Source: CAYZAK01 sp964476445
GTDB taxonomy: Bacteria > CG03 > SLGR01 > JAGXOG01
DNA: 64,000 nucleotides
Direction of reading: 5' to 3'
NCBI GenBank assembly: GCA_964476445.1
Contig: CAYZAK010000002.1
Span: 47,882-111,881 of the forward strand
In this document: in pieces, positions 37,969-46,737 of the stretch
How the letters are laid out: each line of letters opens with the position of its first letter
Numbering within the stretch: position 1 is the first letter of the stretch
Position numbers and translations under genes: made by a program
The notes under the pieces: generated by a model
Seen by the model: only the letters and a program-made list of their open reading frames with translations
Database searches by the model: none
What the model was told of the DNA's origin: nothing

Positions 37969-38952
37969 ATGAAAAATATATTTAATAACGTTAAAATTTA
38001 TATTATAATTGCTCTTTTAGGATTTTTATCCTCGGAGCTCTTATCAGCTGAGGAAATAGTAGAAAGGGTAATAGCCAGGGTTAATAACGAACCCATACTT
38101 TTATCTGAATTTAATAACCGGGCCGGGGAGCTTATAGAACAGTTTAAAGCGGAGATCCCCGAACCTGACCAGGAAGAACAGTTAAAAGAGTTTAAAAGAG
38201 GGCTGCTGGATCAGATGATAGATGAAAAATTGTTAATCCAGCAAGCAGAGAAAAAAGAGATTGCTGTCACACCGGAGGAAATAGATCAGGGAATGGATGA
38301 AATACGGGGTCGCTTCGACAGTGAAATGGAATTTCAAAATGAGATAACCAAACAGGGGCTTACCGGTGAAAATTTTAGGGAAAATTTAGGCCAGCAGATT
38401 AAAGTCATTAAACTTACCAACCAGGAAGTACGAGCTCAGATTTCGCCGCCCACTGAAGAAGAAGTGAGAACATATTACAGGGAGAATGAGGAGGCTATGG
38501 TAGTCCCGCCTCAAATTCGGGCCAGGCATATATTGATAACCTTAAACGGAAAGACTGAAGAAGAGGCAAAAAACAAGATAGATGAAATATACGCTAAGGC
38601 AAAAAAAACCCCCCAGAATTTTTCCAATATGGCCGAAGAATATTCCGACGGTCCCTCGGCTTTAAGGGGAGGCGATTTAGGATATTTTTCCCGTACTGAG
38701 ATGCCCCAGAGTTTCAGCGATGCCGCTTTTGATTTAGATATAGATGAGATAAGCGAACCGGTGCAAACCAGGTTCGGCTACCATATTATAAAGGTAGTGG
38801 GGAAAAGAGCCAGCGAGAAAAGAACTTTTTCAGAGATAAAAGATCAGCTTAAGAATTTACTTTACCAGAGGAAAATGGAGGAAGCTTACGACAGTTATTT
38901 AAGGGAATTACGGGATGAAGCCCGTATATCCACTTCCCTTTTTACGGATTGA
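37969..38952 (+). CDS. surA: SurA-like periplasmic chaperone / PPIase
   Basis: The protein has 327 residues, with a signal peptide ending near LLSA. A SurA N-terminal domain (VERVIARVNNEPILLSEF, then GLLDQMIDEKLLIQQAEKK) is followed by one parvulin domain (IRARHILITLNGKTEEEA, RGGDLGYFSRTEMPQSF, TRFGYHIIKVVG). It lacks the second parvulin domain of E. coli SurA. It should escort outer-membrane proteins to BAM, fitting the several barrels in this window. Confidence 0.92.
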   Translation: MKNIFNNVKIYIIIALLGFLSSELLSAEEIVERVIARVNNEPILLSEFNNRAGELIEQFKAEIPEPDQEEQLKEFKRGLLDQMIDEKLLIQQAEKKEIAVTPEEIDQGMDEIRGRFDSEMEFQNEITKQGLTGENFRENLGQQIKVIKLTNQEVRAQISPPTEEEVRTYYRENEEAMVVPPQIRARHILITLNGKTEEEAKNKIDEIYAKAKKTPQNFSNMAEEYSDGPSALRGGDLGYFSRTEMPQSFSDAAFDLDIDEISEPVQTRFGYHIIKVVGKRASEKRTFSEIKDQLKNLLYQRKMEEAYDSYLRELRDEARISTSLFTD

Positions 38953-38976
38953 AGACCGGACATAAGGAGGATTTTG

Positions 38977-40047
38977 ATGAATAAAGAGATGCTGCAAAAA
39001 TATAACTACCAGAAAGATGAAATTGAAAAATTAATCCGCAGGTACAGGGATGGGAAATTTACCGAGGAAGACAATGTTATCCGGGAGGATATTAAATATC
39101 CGTCGCCAGATGATTTTAAGGAACTTCCCCCCCGGGAATCAAAAGAGTATAAAAGACTTGAAAAGATAGGCCGCCAGGCCATAGATAACGGCGAACTGGG
39201 GGTGGTAGTGTTAAACGGGGGTATGGCCACCAGGTTCGGGGGGGTGGTTAAGGGAGTAGTTGATGTCTTTGACGGAAAAAGTTTTCTGGAATTAAAAATA
39301 AAAGATTCCTTAACAGTGTCTGATAATATTGAGTTTTTTATAATGAACTCTTTTTCCACTCACGAAAAGACCAAACAGCATTTTGAAAAAAAAGATTATT
39401 TCGGGGTGTCAGATAAGATTCATTTTTTTAACCAGTTTATAGCCCCCCGGCTTAAAGAAGACGGCAGCTATTTTGAAATTGAAGATGAGCTGGACTCTTT
39501 TTACGGACCCGGTCACGGAGATTTTCCCTACTGTATAAAGAAAAGCGGTCAGTTGGACAGATTTTTAGATGAGGGCGGCAAATATCTATTTTACTCTAAC
39601 GTAGATAATCTTGGAGCCAGAGTGGAACCGGCCCTTTTGGGGAAACATATAACTTCCGGTAAAGAACTCACCGCTGAAGTGGCCGCTAAAGACCCCGGAG
39701 ACGAGGGCGGCGCTCCTGCAGTGTTAAACGGTAAGTTGCAGATAATAGAAGGATTTCGGTTCCCCCCCGATTTCGACCAGGACCGTATTCCGGTATTTAA
39801 CTGCAATACCTACTGGTTGAATGCCGTAAGTTTAAAAAAGAATTTTGAGCTTCCCTGGTATATAGTAAATAAACAGGTAGACGGTGAAACCGTTGTCCAG
39901 TTTGAACATCTGGCCGGGGATATGACCGGATTTTTGGATACCGATTTTATTCGGATAGACCGGGCAGCCCGTTTTTATCCGGTAAAAAGACCCCGGGATT
40001 TAGATGAGTACCGGGACTCTTTAAAAGAAATTTTAGGTTATAAATAA
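38977..40047 (+). CDS. UDPGP-family nucleotide-sugar pyrophosphorylase (UTP--glucose-1-phosphate uridylyltransferase-like)
   Basis: I choose the ATG at 38977, 6-7 nt after AGGAGG, over a TTG one codon earlier. The protein has 356 residues. The nucleotide loop VVLNGGMATRFGGVVKGVVDV replaces the usual LNGGLGTRLG..PKG of the UDPGP family. Other family features are NSFSTHEKT, GHGDFPYCIK and the VDNLGARVEP stretch. It should make a UDP-sugar from UTP and a sugar-1-phosphate. Glucose is the default guess, but UDP-GlcNAc is possible because the GlmU-like gene at 9681 lacks a pyrophosphorylase half. Confidence 0.88.
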   Translation: MNKEMLQKYNYQKDEIEKLIRRYRDGKFTEEDNVIREDIKYPSPDDFKELPPRESKEYKRLEKIGRQAIDNGELGVVVLNGGMATRFGGVVKGVVDVFDGKSFLELKIKDSLTVSDNIEFFIMNSFSTHEKTKQHFEKKDYFGVSDKIHFFNQFIAPRLKEDGSYFEIEDELDSFYGPGHGDFPYCIKKSGQLDRFLDEGGKYLFYSNVDNLGARVEPALLGKHITSGKELTAEVAAKDPGDEGGAPAVLNGKLQIIEGFRFPPDFDQDRIPVFNCNTYWLNAVSLKKNFELPWYIVNKQVDGETVVQFEHLAGDMTGFLDTDFIRIDRAARFYPVKRPRDLDEYRDSLKEILGYK

Positions 40048-40087
40048 ATTTTTTTACCCGCCATTCCGGTAGAATTTACTTTTTTAG

Positions 40088-41041
40088 ATGAATCTTAAAA
40101 AAATCTTTATAACTGCCGGAGACCCCCGGGGGATTGGTTCGGAGATAATATCTAAAAGTCTTAACCGGTTATCTAAATATAATAAAATAAATTATAAAAT
40201 AGTTATAGGGGGCAGCAGGGATAATTTTAAATATTATTCTGAAAAATTTAATTTAAAATTTAGATTCAATTTAAATACAGACCGGCCGGGTATTTACTTT
40301 TACGACATCCCCCCGTCTGGTGAACCGGGCAGGGACTGTTTGAACTATTTAAACAAAGGGATTGAATATTGTAGAAATAATTCCGCATGCGCGCTGGTAA
40401 CCGCCCCTGTTAGAAAAGATGAGGTAGCCGGTATATTACCGGGTTTTACCGGGCACACCGAATACCTGGCCCGTAAATTTAACGTTGAGGAGGTGGCTAT
40501 GAGTTTTATAACCCGCCGGCTGAAAATGTCTATTGTAACCACCCATATCCCCCTAAACGAGGTACCCCGGAAGGTTACGGCGAATAAAATTTTCACTCAT
40601 ATCAAAATAATAGAGAAAACTCTCAGGGAAAATTTTAGATCAAAAAGCCGAGAAATAGTTTTAACTTCCCTAAATCCTCACGGGGGAGAAAGCGGTCTCA
40701 TCGGCACCGAGGAGCGTACAATATTTAAAACAGCTGTCCGCCGGTTAAAAGATGACGGTATAGATATAGCCGGTCCGTTCAGTGTTGAAAAAGTTTTAAA
40801 AGAGAGTTTAAACGGTAAGTACGATTTTATAGTATCCCTCTATCACGATCAGATTTTACCGGGGGTAAAATGTATGCTGGGGCCTACGGTTAATTACACC
40901 ATGGGGCTCCCGGTTCCCCGGACCTCGCCGGACCACGGGCCGGCTCTGGACATTGCCGGTAAAAATAAAGCCTGTCCGGAGAGTATGTTTAAAGCATTAA
41001 ATCTGGCCGTGATTCTGGCCGGAGGATCAACCAATGGCTGA
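40088..41041 (+). CDS. pdxA: 4-hydroxythreonine-4-phosphate dehydrogenase family protein
   Basis: The protein has 317 residues. Typical motifs include ITAGDPRGIGSEI, GFTGHTEYLA, the metal and substrate region LTSLNPHGGESGLIG, and YHDQILPGVK, with later TSPDHGPALDIAGK. It oxidises 4-phosphohydroxy-threonine in the DXP-dependent vitamin B6 pathway. Some PdxA2 relatives act on other substrates, and no pdxJ is seen nearby. It overlaps ksgA by 8 nt, as in E. coli, where pdxA and ksgA are also adjacent. Confidence 0.94.
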   Translation: MNLKKIFITAGDPRGIGSEIISKSLNRLSKYNKINYKIVIGGSRDNFKYYSEKFNLKFRFNLNTDRPGIYFYDIPPSGEPGRDCLNYLNKGIEYCRNNSACALVTAPVRKDEVAGILPGFTGHTEYLARKFNVEEVAMSFITRRLKMSIVTTHIPLNEVPRKVTANKIFTHIKIIEKTLRENFRSKSREIVLTSLNPHGGESGLIGTEERTIFKTAVRRLKDDGIDIAGPFSVEKVLKESLNGKYDFIVSLYHDQILPGVKCMLGPTVNYTMGLPVPRTSPDHGPALDIAGKNKACPESMFKALNLAVILAGGSTNG

Positions 41042-41807
41042 AAAGCTGGGCCAGCATTTTTTAAATAATCCCCGGGTGGCGATCAAAATAATTGAAAATC
41101 TGGATATAACCCCCCGGGATAAAATTATGGAAATAGGAGCCGGCAGAGGGTATCTTACCGAGTACCTTATTGAAAGTAAAGTCCCGGTTCTGGGGGTGGA
41201 GCTGGACAGCGAACTGTGTACGATTTTAAAACAAAAATTCAAGGAATCTGATTGTAAAATACTGAACAGGGATTTTCTGAAAATTGATTTAGAACAATAC
41301 GGAGTTAATAAAATATGCGGTAATATTCCCTATCAGATAACCGGAAAAATACTGGAGAAAATTTGTACCAGTTCCCTAAAATGGGACACCTCGGTAATAA
41401 TGCTGCCTGAACCGGTGGCTTTAAGAGTGACCGCTGCTCCAAAAGATAACCATTATTCGGCCGTAACTGTCATGGCCGGGGTAAATTGCAAAACAGAATA
41501 CTGTTTTGACGTATCCAGAGAAAATTTTTCACCTCCGCCCAATGTCAAATCAGCGGTTATAAAGTTGAGGCGGATGGGTCCGCCCGAAGAGGAAAAATTT
41601 TACCGTATGGTCCGGGGAATATTTAAATATCGGCGTAAAAATATCCGAAACTCTATCTTAAATTTTACTCAAAATAAGGTGGATAAAAAAGAGATTGAAG
41701 AGATATTAACCCGGGCAAACATTTGTAGAAATCTCCGGGCTCATGAACTAAAAATAGAGAATTACAAAAGCTTAAAAAATCTATTTGTAAATAGAAAAAT
41801 TTTGTGA
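41034..41807 (+). CDS. ksgA: 16S rRNA (adenine(1518)-N(6)/adenine(1519)-N(6))-dimethyltransferase
   Basis: The protein has 257 residues. It starts with GQHFLNNPRVA, then the SAM loop IMEIGAGRGYLTEYL, the acidic LGVELDSEL and the catalytic NIPY motif (ICGNIPYQITGKIL). It dimethylates the two adenines near the 3' end of 16S rRNA. A promoter for the following genes lies in its 3' end. Confidence 0.97.
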   Translation: MAEKLGQHFLNNPRVAIKIIENLDITPRDKIMEIGAGRGYLTEYLIESKVPVLGVELDSELCTILKQKFKESDCKILNRDFLKIDLEQYGVNKICGNIPYQITGKILEKICTSSLKWDTSVIMLPEPVALRVTAAPKDNHYSAVTVMAGVNCKTEYCFDVSRENFSPPPNVKSAVIKLRRMGPPEEEKFYRMVRGIFKYRRKNIRNSILNFTQNKVDKKEIEEILTRANICRNLRAHELKIENYKSLKNLFVNRKIL

Positions 41808-41813
41808 TATAAT
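41785..41813 (+). promoter_or_regulatory. Promoter for the HAMP protein and phosphohexomutase genes
   Basis: TTGTAA, a 17-nt spacer and TATAAT straddle the ksgA stop codon, about 60 nt before the next ATG. Confidence 0.6.
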
Positions 41814-41873
41814 TCAAAAAGTAATTAACCGTATATTGTAAAATAAAAATATCGAATGTGAACAGGAGGAATA

Positions 41874-42341
41874 ATGGATAAAAATAAGAAAGAACGTCGT
41901 TCCACAAAGCTAATAAAGAAAAATTTTCAGACAAAATTTTTAAGACTAATAGGGTTAAGTCTGGCATTAACGGTTATCATTTCCATGGCTGTATTTTATA
42001 TAGCCCTTAGAATGATGATAGAAAGGGCTCAGTTTGCCGAGTACACCCAGAGAAAGTTAGCTGAAGCGTTAAGCTGGCTTAACTGGACCTTACCGGCTAT
42101 TGCCGTAGTAATAATAATTATTGCTCTAATTATAGGAAGGCATATCTCTTTTAAAATTGCCGGACCGCTGTATGCGCTCGAAAAACAGCTGTATCTTGTT
42201 TTAGAGGAAAAGATAGATGAAGTACAGCTTCGGAATGACGATAAGGATCTAATTCCTCTGGCTAAATTAATAAATAGATTAATTAATAAATGTAAAGGGA
42301 ATTTGGATTTAGAAGAAGGGGAAGAGAAGAAAGATGTTTAA
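41874..42341 (+). CDS. Two-transmembrane HAMP-domain protein
   Basis: The protein has 155 residues. A basic N-terminus and first transmembrane segment (GLSLALTVIISMAVFYIALR) are followed by a loop of about 25 residues and a second segment (TLPAIAVVIIIIALIIG). A HAMP-like helix pair then starts FKIAGPLYALEKQL. There is no kinase, methyl-accepting or cyclase output domain. Such stand-alone HAMP proteins are known but poorly understood. It has an AGGAGG site and overlaps the next gene by 8 nt. Confidence 0.75.
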   Translation: MDKNKKERRSTKLIKKNFQTKFLRLIGLSLALTVIISMAVFYIALRMMIERAQFAEYTQRKLAEALSWLNWTLPAIAVVIIIIALIIGRHISFKIAGPLYALEKQLYLVLEEKIDEVQLRNDDKDLIPLAKLINRLINKCKGNLDLEEGEEKKDV

Positions 42342-43755
42342 GACTAAAATAAGTTTTGGTACCGCGGGTTGGAGAGGAATAATTGCAGATGATTTTACCT
42401 ACGATAATGTACGTATAGTTTCCCGGGCCATCGCTGATTTTTTAAACAGTGAATCAACTTCTGAGCCTGAAATTTTTGTGGGGTATGACTCCCGGTTTAT
42501 GGGAGAAAAATTTGCCCGGGCGGTCAGCGAAGTTATGGCCGCAAACGGTATAAAGGTCTACTATTCCGTAAAAGATATACCCACCCCGGCCATTTCCCAG
42601 ATAATTATATCTAAAAAACTTGATGGGGGAATAAATATTACAGCTTCTCATAATCCGCCCGAATATTCCGGGGTTAAGTTTTCCCCCGCCTGGGGAGGTC
42701 CGGCTCTGCCTGAGACAACGGAAAAAATAGAGAAAAACTGTGAAAATATAGTAAAAAATGGTCAGAAAGTAAATTTCACCGCTTTTGAACAGGCCGTCGC
42801 GGAAGATGATATTGAAGAAGTTGACTGGATTTCCATGTACAAAAAGCGGCTATCTGAATTAGTTGATATCGATATTATCAGTAAGAAATGCGCCATGGTT
42901 TACGATCCGATGAACGGCACCGGACGGAATATATTGAAAGATATTATACCCCGGGCCAATGTCAAGGTAATAAATGGGAACAGGGACGTATTGTTTGGGG
43001 GGCACAGACCGGAACCGGCTAGGGAGTTTATAGGTGAATTGATAGAACTTGTAAAACAGGGGCCGTACGATATAGGTCTGGCGACCGACGGCGACGGCGA
43101 CCGGTTCGGTATAGTTGATGAAGACGGGACTTTTATCACTCCAAATGAAGTTCTGGGTCTGGCTTTGTACCATCTTTGTGAAAATAAGGGTTATTCAGGG
43201 GTGGCAGCCCGGTCGGTTATGACTTCTTCGTTTATGGATGCCGTAGCCGAAAAGTACGGGGTAAAAATGTTAGAAACCCCAGTGGGGTTTAAATATATCG
43301 GGGATATATCGGTTAAACAGAATATGGTGGTAGGCGGCGAAGAAAGCGGTGGCTTGACGATAGGGGGACATCTGCCTGAGAAGGACGGTATTCTGGCCTG
43401 TCTTTTAATGGCCGAGTTGAGGGCCACCTGTGAAAAATCTTTAAAAAAGATACTCCGGGAACTCTATGACAGAGTGGGCAAATTTGTCAGTGTAAGGAAA
43501 AATTTCACCATTACCGATGACAAGAAAGAAGAAATACAGCAAAAACTGGCCCGGATTGATCCTTCAAGTATTGGAGATTACAGGGTAAATGAAGTTGTAA
43601 AAATCGACGGATACAAGTATATTCTGGATGAGAAAAATTCCTGGCTTGGAATCCGGTTTTCAGGTACCGAACCGGTTATAAGGTTATACGCGGAAAGTAA
43701 TTCTGAAAAAAACGTGGAGAATATTGTAGACAGTGCCCGGGCGGAATTTTTATAA
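42334..43755 (+). CDS. Phosphoglucomutase/phosphomannomutase family protein
   Basis: The protein has 473 residues of the alpha-D-phosphohexomutase family. It has an N-terminal FGTAGWRGIIADDF, the phosphoserine loop ITASHNPPEYSGVKF near residue 100, the metal loop ATDGDGDRFG, the sugar loop GGEESGGL and the phosphate loop RFSGTEPVIRLY. The GTAGWRG start is more typical of phosphoglucomutase-like members. It may feed glucose-1-phosphate to the UDPGP-family enzyme at 38977. It is distinct from GlmM at 8339. Confidence 0.93.
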   Translation: MFKTKISFGTAGWRGIIADDFTYDNVRIVSRAIADFLNSESTSEPEIFVGYDSRFMGEKFARAVSEVMAANGIKVYYSVKDIPTPAISQIIISKKLDGGINITASHNPPEYSGVKFSPAWGGPALPETTEKIEKNCENIVKNGQKVNFTAFEQAVAEDDIEEVDWISMYKKRLSELVDIDIISKKCAMVYDPMNGTGRNILKDIIPRANVKVINGNRDVLFGGHRPEPAREFIGELIELVKQGPYDIGLATDGDGDRFGIVDEDGTFITPNEVLGLALYHLCENKGYSGVAARSVMTSSFMDAVAEKYGVKMLETPVGFKYIGDISVKQNMVVGGEESGGLTIGGHLPEKDGILACLLMAELRATCEKSLKKILRELYDRVGKFVSVRKNFTITDDKKEEIQQKLARIDPSSIGDYRVNEVVKIDGYKYILDEKNSWLGIRFSGTEPVIRLYAESNSEKNVENIVDSARAEFL

Positions 43756-43799
43756 GATTTAAAGGTTTAAAGATGTGTAGACAAAAAAGGAGAAAATAG

Positions 43800-45089
43800 A
43801 TGAGTTTAATTTACGATCTAAGAGGAAGAGAAATTTTGGATTCCAGGGGAAATCCCACGGTGGAAGTGGAAGTTATTACTGAATCCGGTGCTTTTGGCCG
43901 GGCGGCGGTTCCTTCCGGAGCGTCCACCGGAGCATTTGAAGCGGTGGAACTAAGAGATAAAGATAAAGACAGATACCTTGGAAAAGGGGTTAAAAAAGCT
44001 GTAGATAACATAAATACCAAAATTAGAGAAGAACTCATAGGAGTTGACGTAACCAGGCAGGCCTACATAGATAAACTCATGATAGATTTGGACGGCACTG
44101 AAAACAAAAGTAAGCTGGGCGCCAACGCTATTTTAGGAGTTTCCATGGCCGTAGCTTACGCGGCTGCGGATTTTTCTGGATTACCTTTGTACCGGTATAT
44201 AGGCGGGGCGTCGGCGGAAGTTTTACCCGTTCCCATGATGAATATTTTAAACGGCGGAGAACACGCGGATAATAACGTGGATATTCAGGAATTCATGATT
44301 ATGCCGGTAGGAGCTGAAAATTTTAAAGAAGCCCTGAGAATGTGTGCTGAAATTTATCATAATCTTAAAGATGTACTGAGCACCAGAAACCTTAGTACAT
44401 CGGTGGGAGATGAAGGCGGTTTTGCACCGGATCTATCTTCTAACAGGGAAGCTCTGGATGTAATAGTTGAGGCGGTAGAAAAAGCCGGTTACGATACCGA
44501 AAAACAGATAAAGATAGCCATAGATGTGGCGGCCACCGAGATTTATGATGAAAAAACTGATAAGTACAGTCTGGATGCCGAAGGCCGAAAACTTAGTTCC
44601 GAAGAGATGGTATCTTTTTACGAAGAACTGATGGAAAATTATCCGATTGTCTCCATAGAAGACGGTCTAGCTGAAGAAGACTGGAGCGGATGGGAAGTTT
44701 TAAATCTGCGTTTGGGAGATAAAGTTCAGATAGTAGGGGATGATCTTTATGTTACCAACACCAAGAGACTTTCCCGGGGAATTGAGCATGAAAGCAGCAA
44801 CTCTATTTTAATTAAATTAAATCAGATCGGAACTTTGACCGAAACCCTTTCTGCCATAGAGATGGCCAAGTGCGCCGGGTTTACCGCGGTGGTTTCGCAC
44901 CGGTCGGGAGAAACTTCGGATACTACCATCTCCGATCTCGTGGTGGCCGCCGGTACGGGGCAGATAAAGACCGGAGCCCCGGCCAGAAGTGAAAGAGTGG
45001 CCAAGTACAATCAGCTCTTAAGAATTGAGGAAGAACTGGGAAAATCCGCCCGGTATAAAGGGGAGAAAGTTTTTTATAACTTGGATTAA
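43800..45089 (+). CDS. eno: Enolase
   Basis: The protein has 429 residues, the normal length. The N-terminus is IYDLRGREILDSRGNPTVEV. Catalytic regions include SVGDEGGFAPDL (Glu), SIEDGLAEEDW, ILIKLNQIGTLTET (Lys) and VVSHRSGETSDT. It converts 2-phosphoglycerate to phosphoenolpyruvate. AAGGAG precedes the ATG. The ftsB-like start overlaps its stop by 1 nt, an arrangement also common in other bacteria. Confidence 0.98.
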   Translation: MSLIYDLRGREILDSRGNPTVEVEVITESGAFGRAAVPSGASTGAFEAVELRDKDKDRYLGKGVKKAVDNINTKIREELIGVDVTRQAYIDKLMIDLDGTENKSKLGANAILGVSMAVAYAAADFSGLPLYRYIGGASAEVLPVPMMNILNGGEHADNNVDIQEFMIMPVGAENFKEALRMCAEIYHNLKDVLSTRNLSTSVGDEGGFAPDLSSNREALDVIVEAVEKAGYDTEKQIKIAIDVAATEIYDEKTDKYSLDAEGRKLSSEEMVSFYEELMENYPIVSIEDGLAEEDWSGWEVLNLRLGDKVQIVGDDLYVTNTKRLSRGIEHESSNSILIKLNQIGTLTETLSAIEMAKCAGFTAVVSHRSGETSDTTISDLVVAAGTGQIKTGAPARSERVAKYNQLLRIEEELGKSARYKGEKVFYNLD

Positions 45090-45364
45090 TGGATAGAACG
45101 TACCGGAAACTAATCTATATAGTTATAGGGGGGTTGATTGTTGTAGGGGTATTTTCGGGTTCTAATTTGAAAACCATATTCAATCTCAAAGAGGATATAG
45201 ATTCTTACCAGGATAAGCTAACTATGCTGGAAAAGGAGAATGAACATATCAGAAAAGAGATTGAATGGATCAAAACCGAAGACGATTATGTAAAATTTAT
45301 AGCCCGCACGCGGCTGGGTCTTGTTGAATCTGGAGAGATGAAATTTTATATAGTTGAAGAATAA
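45089..45364 (+). CDS. ftsB: Septum formation initiator family protein (FtsB/DivIC-like)
   Basis: The protein has 91 residues: a short cytoplasmic N-terminus, one transmembrane helix (IYIVIGGLIVVGVFSGSN), a coiled coil (KLTMLEKENEHIRKEIEWIK) and the ending DYVKFIARTRLGLVESGEMKFYI, which matches the FtsB/DivIC pattern. It links to FtsL and FtsQ in the divisome. Its position right after eno is typical of ftsB. Confidence 0.9.
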   Translation: MDRTYRKLIYIVIGGLIVVGVFSGSNLKTIFNLKEDIDSYQDKLTMLEKENEHIRKEIEWIKTEDDYVKFIARTRLGLVESGEMKFYIVEE

Positions 45365-45383
45365 CCGGGCGGTTAGAAAAAAA

Positions 45384-45605
45384 TTATTCTTTAATTAAGT
45401 TGTTGTAACCAAGGTTTTCTTTTTTGATCAGTTCAATTAGTTTTTTTTGATCCATGGAATCGGATACCTGCAGTGACACTCCGCAGTCCGAGGATAATTT
45501 TTCGGGAGTGGGTATGGTGGTTACCGACTTGGTTTTTCCTTTTAAAGCTTTTTCCGCTTTTAACACCTGATGGGTACTGTCAAAAGTAATCAAGAATTTG
45601 TTCAT
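45384..45605 (-). CDS. DUF3343 putative Se/S carrier-like protein
   Basis: The protein has 73 residues. It matches the DUF3343 family: KFLITFDSTHQVLKAEKAL, then PTPEKLSSDCGVSLQV with a single conserved cysteine (about residue 41) as the candidate carrier residue. In other genomes this family sits with YedE/YedF/SelD or cysteine desulfurase genes. Here it begins 1 nt after the desulfurase-like gene. Selenium or persulfide carriage is an inference from that company. Confidence 0.88.
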   Translation of the reverse strand: MNKFLITFDSTHQVLKAEKALKGKTKSVTTIPTPEKLSSDCGVSLQVSDSMDQKKLIELIKKENLGYNNLIKE

Positions 45606-45606
45606 A

Positions 45607-46737
45607 TTATTTTTGTAAAACCTGTATAAGTTTGTCTATATGGGATTTTTTGGTAAAATATCCCGGAGTTATTCTTACCGTTCCTTCCGGAAAAGTTCCT
45701 AATGTCTTATGGGCGCCCGGCGCGCAGTGAAGTCCGACCCTCACACAGATATTCTCCGCGCTCAATCTGGTTGAAATCCGGGACGGAAAAATATTTTTTA
45801 CCGTTATCGATACAACGGAAGTCCGGTTATTATTCTTTTTTGGACCGTGGATGGTAACAGTATTTAAATTTTTCAGGGATTTTAAAAGATACCCGGTCAT
45901 CTTTTTTTTCTTAGCCCGCATATTGGAAAAACCGTTACTGGCAAAGTATTTTAAAGCTGCGTTTAGACCAATAATAGGACATATATTTAAAGTTCCGCTC
46001 TCCATCTTATCCGGCCAGAACCCGGGCTGAAACTCCTTTTCCGACTTTGAACCGGTACCCCCGTGGCATAGAGGAGGAAATTCCAGTCCGGCTTTTACAT
46101 AAAGAGCTCCTATTCCGGTAGGCCCCAGAAGACTTTTATGCCCGGAGAAGGCCATAATATCTATATGGTCGTTTATTACATCGATTGGAACGTTTCCGGC
46201 GGTCTGGGCGGCGTCAACCATAAAGGGTATTTTTTTCTTACTGCAGAGGTTACCTAAAAGTTTTATATCCTGCACAGCGCCGGAGACGTTGGAAGCGTGA
46301 TTTATAAGAACCAGTTGGGGAGTACACTTTTTTAAACTCTTTTTAAAATCTTTAATGTTAAGATACCCCTCGGAATCGCATTTTATCTTTGTTATTTTTA
46401 TGTTTTTAGTTTTTTGTAAGAAATGGAGAGGTCTCATTACCGCGTTGTGTTCCACAGAAGAGGTGATAACCCGGTCGCCGGGATTTAAAAAACCTTTCAG
46501 GGCGGCGTTTATACCGTAGGTGGCATTTAGGGTAAATACCAGCCGGGATGATTCGGGTATGTTGAAAAACCGGGCCAGATTTCCCCGGCATTTAAACAAA
46601 ATTTTAGAAGTTTTTACTGCAGCCGGATATGCGCTTCTTCCCGATGAAACGCCGTATTTATCCAGGTATTTTTTTACCGCCTCCGACACACCGGGAGGCT
46701 TGGGATAACTGGTTGCCGCGTTATCTAAGTATATCAT
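45607..46737 (-). CDS. Cysteine desulfurase family protein
   Basis: The protein has 376 residues of PLP fold type I. It starts MIYLDNAATSYPKPPGV. It has the ASNVSGAVQDI and VDAAQTAGNVPID motifs, the PLP lysine in AFSGHKSLLGPTGIGALYV and a cysteine in VRVGLHCAPGAHKTLGTFPEGTVR. That last block is typical of the TIGR01977-type branch rather than IscS or SufS. It should release sulfur (or selenium from selenocysteine) to the DUF3343 protein next to it. It overlaps the transporter gene by 17 nt. Confidence 0.93.
   Translation of the reverse strand: MIYLDNAATSYPKPPGVSEAVKKYLDKYGVSSGRSAYPAAVKTSKILFKCRGNLARFFNIPESSRLVFTLNATYGINAALKGFLNPGDRVITSSVEHNAVMRPLHFLQKTKNIKITKIKCDSEGYLNIKDFKKSLKKCTPQLVLINHASNVSGAVQDIKLLGNLCSKKKIPFMVDAAQTAGNVPIDVINDHIDIMAFSGHKSLLGPTGIGALYVKAGLEFPPLCHGGTGSKSEKEFQPGFWPDKMESGTLNICPIIGLNAALKYFASNGFSNMRAKKKKMTGYLLKSLKNLNTVTIHGPKKNNNRTSVVSITVKNIFPSRISTRLSAENICVRVGLHCAPGAHKTLGTFPEGTVRITPGYFTKKSHIDKLIQVLQK

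Noticed and set aside
44360..44400. GTACTGAGCACCAG inside eno as another micro-insertion
   Set aside because: It encodes normal enolase sequence with no extra residues.
45365..45383. TAACCGGGCGGTTA as a terminator between convergent ftsB and DUF3343 genes
   Set aside because: The stem is short and no T run follows it on the plus strand; on the minus strand the T run comes before it.
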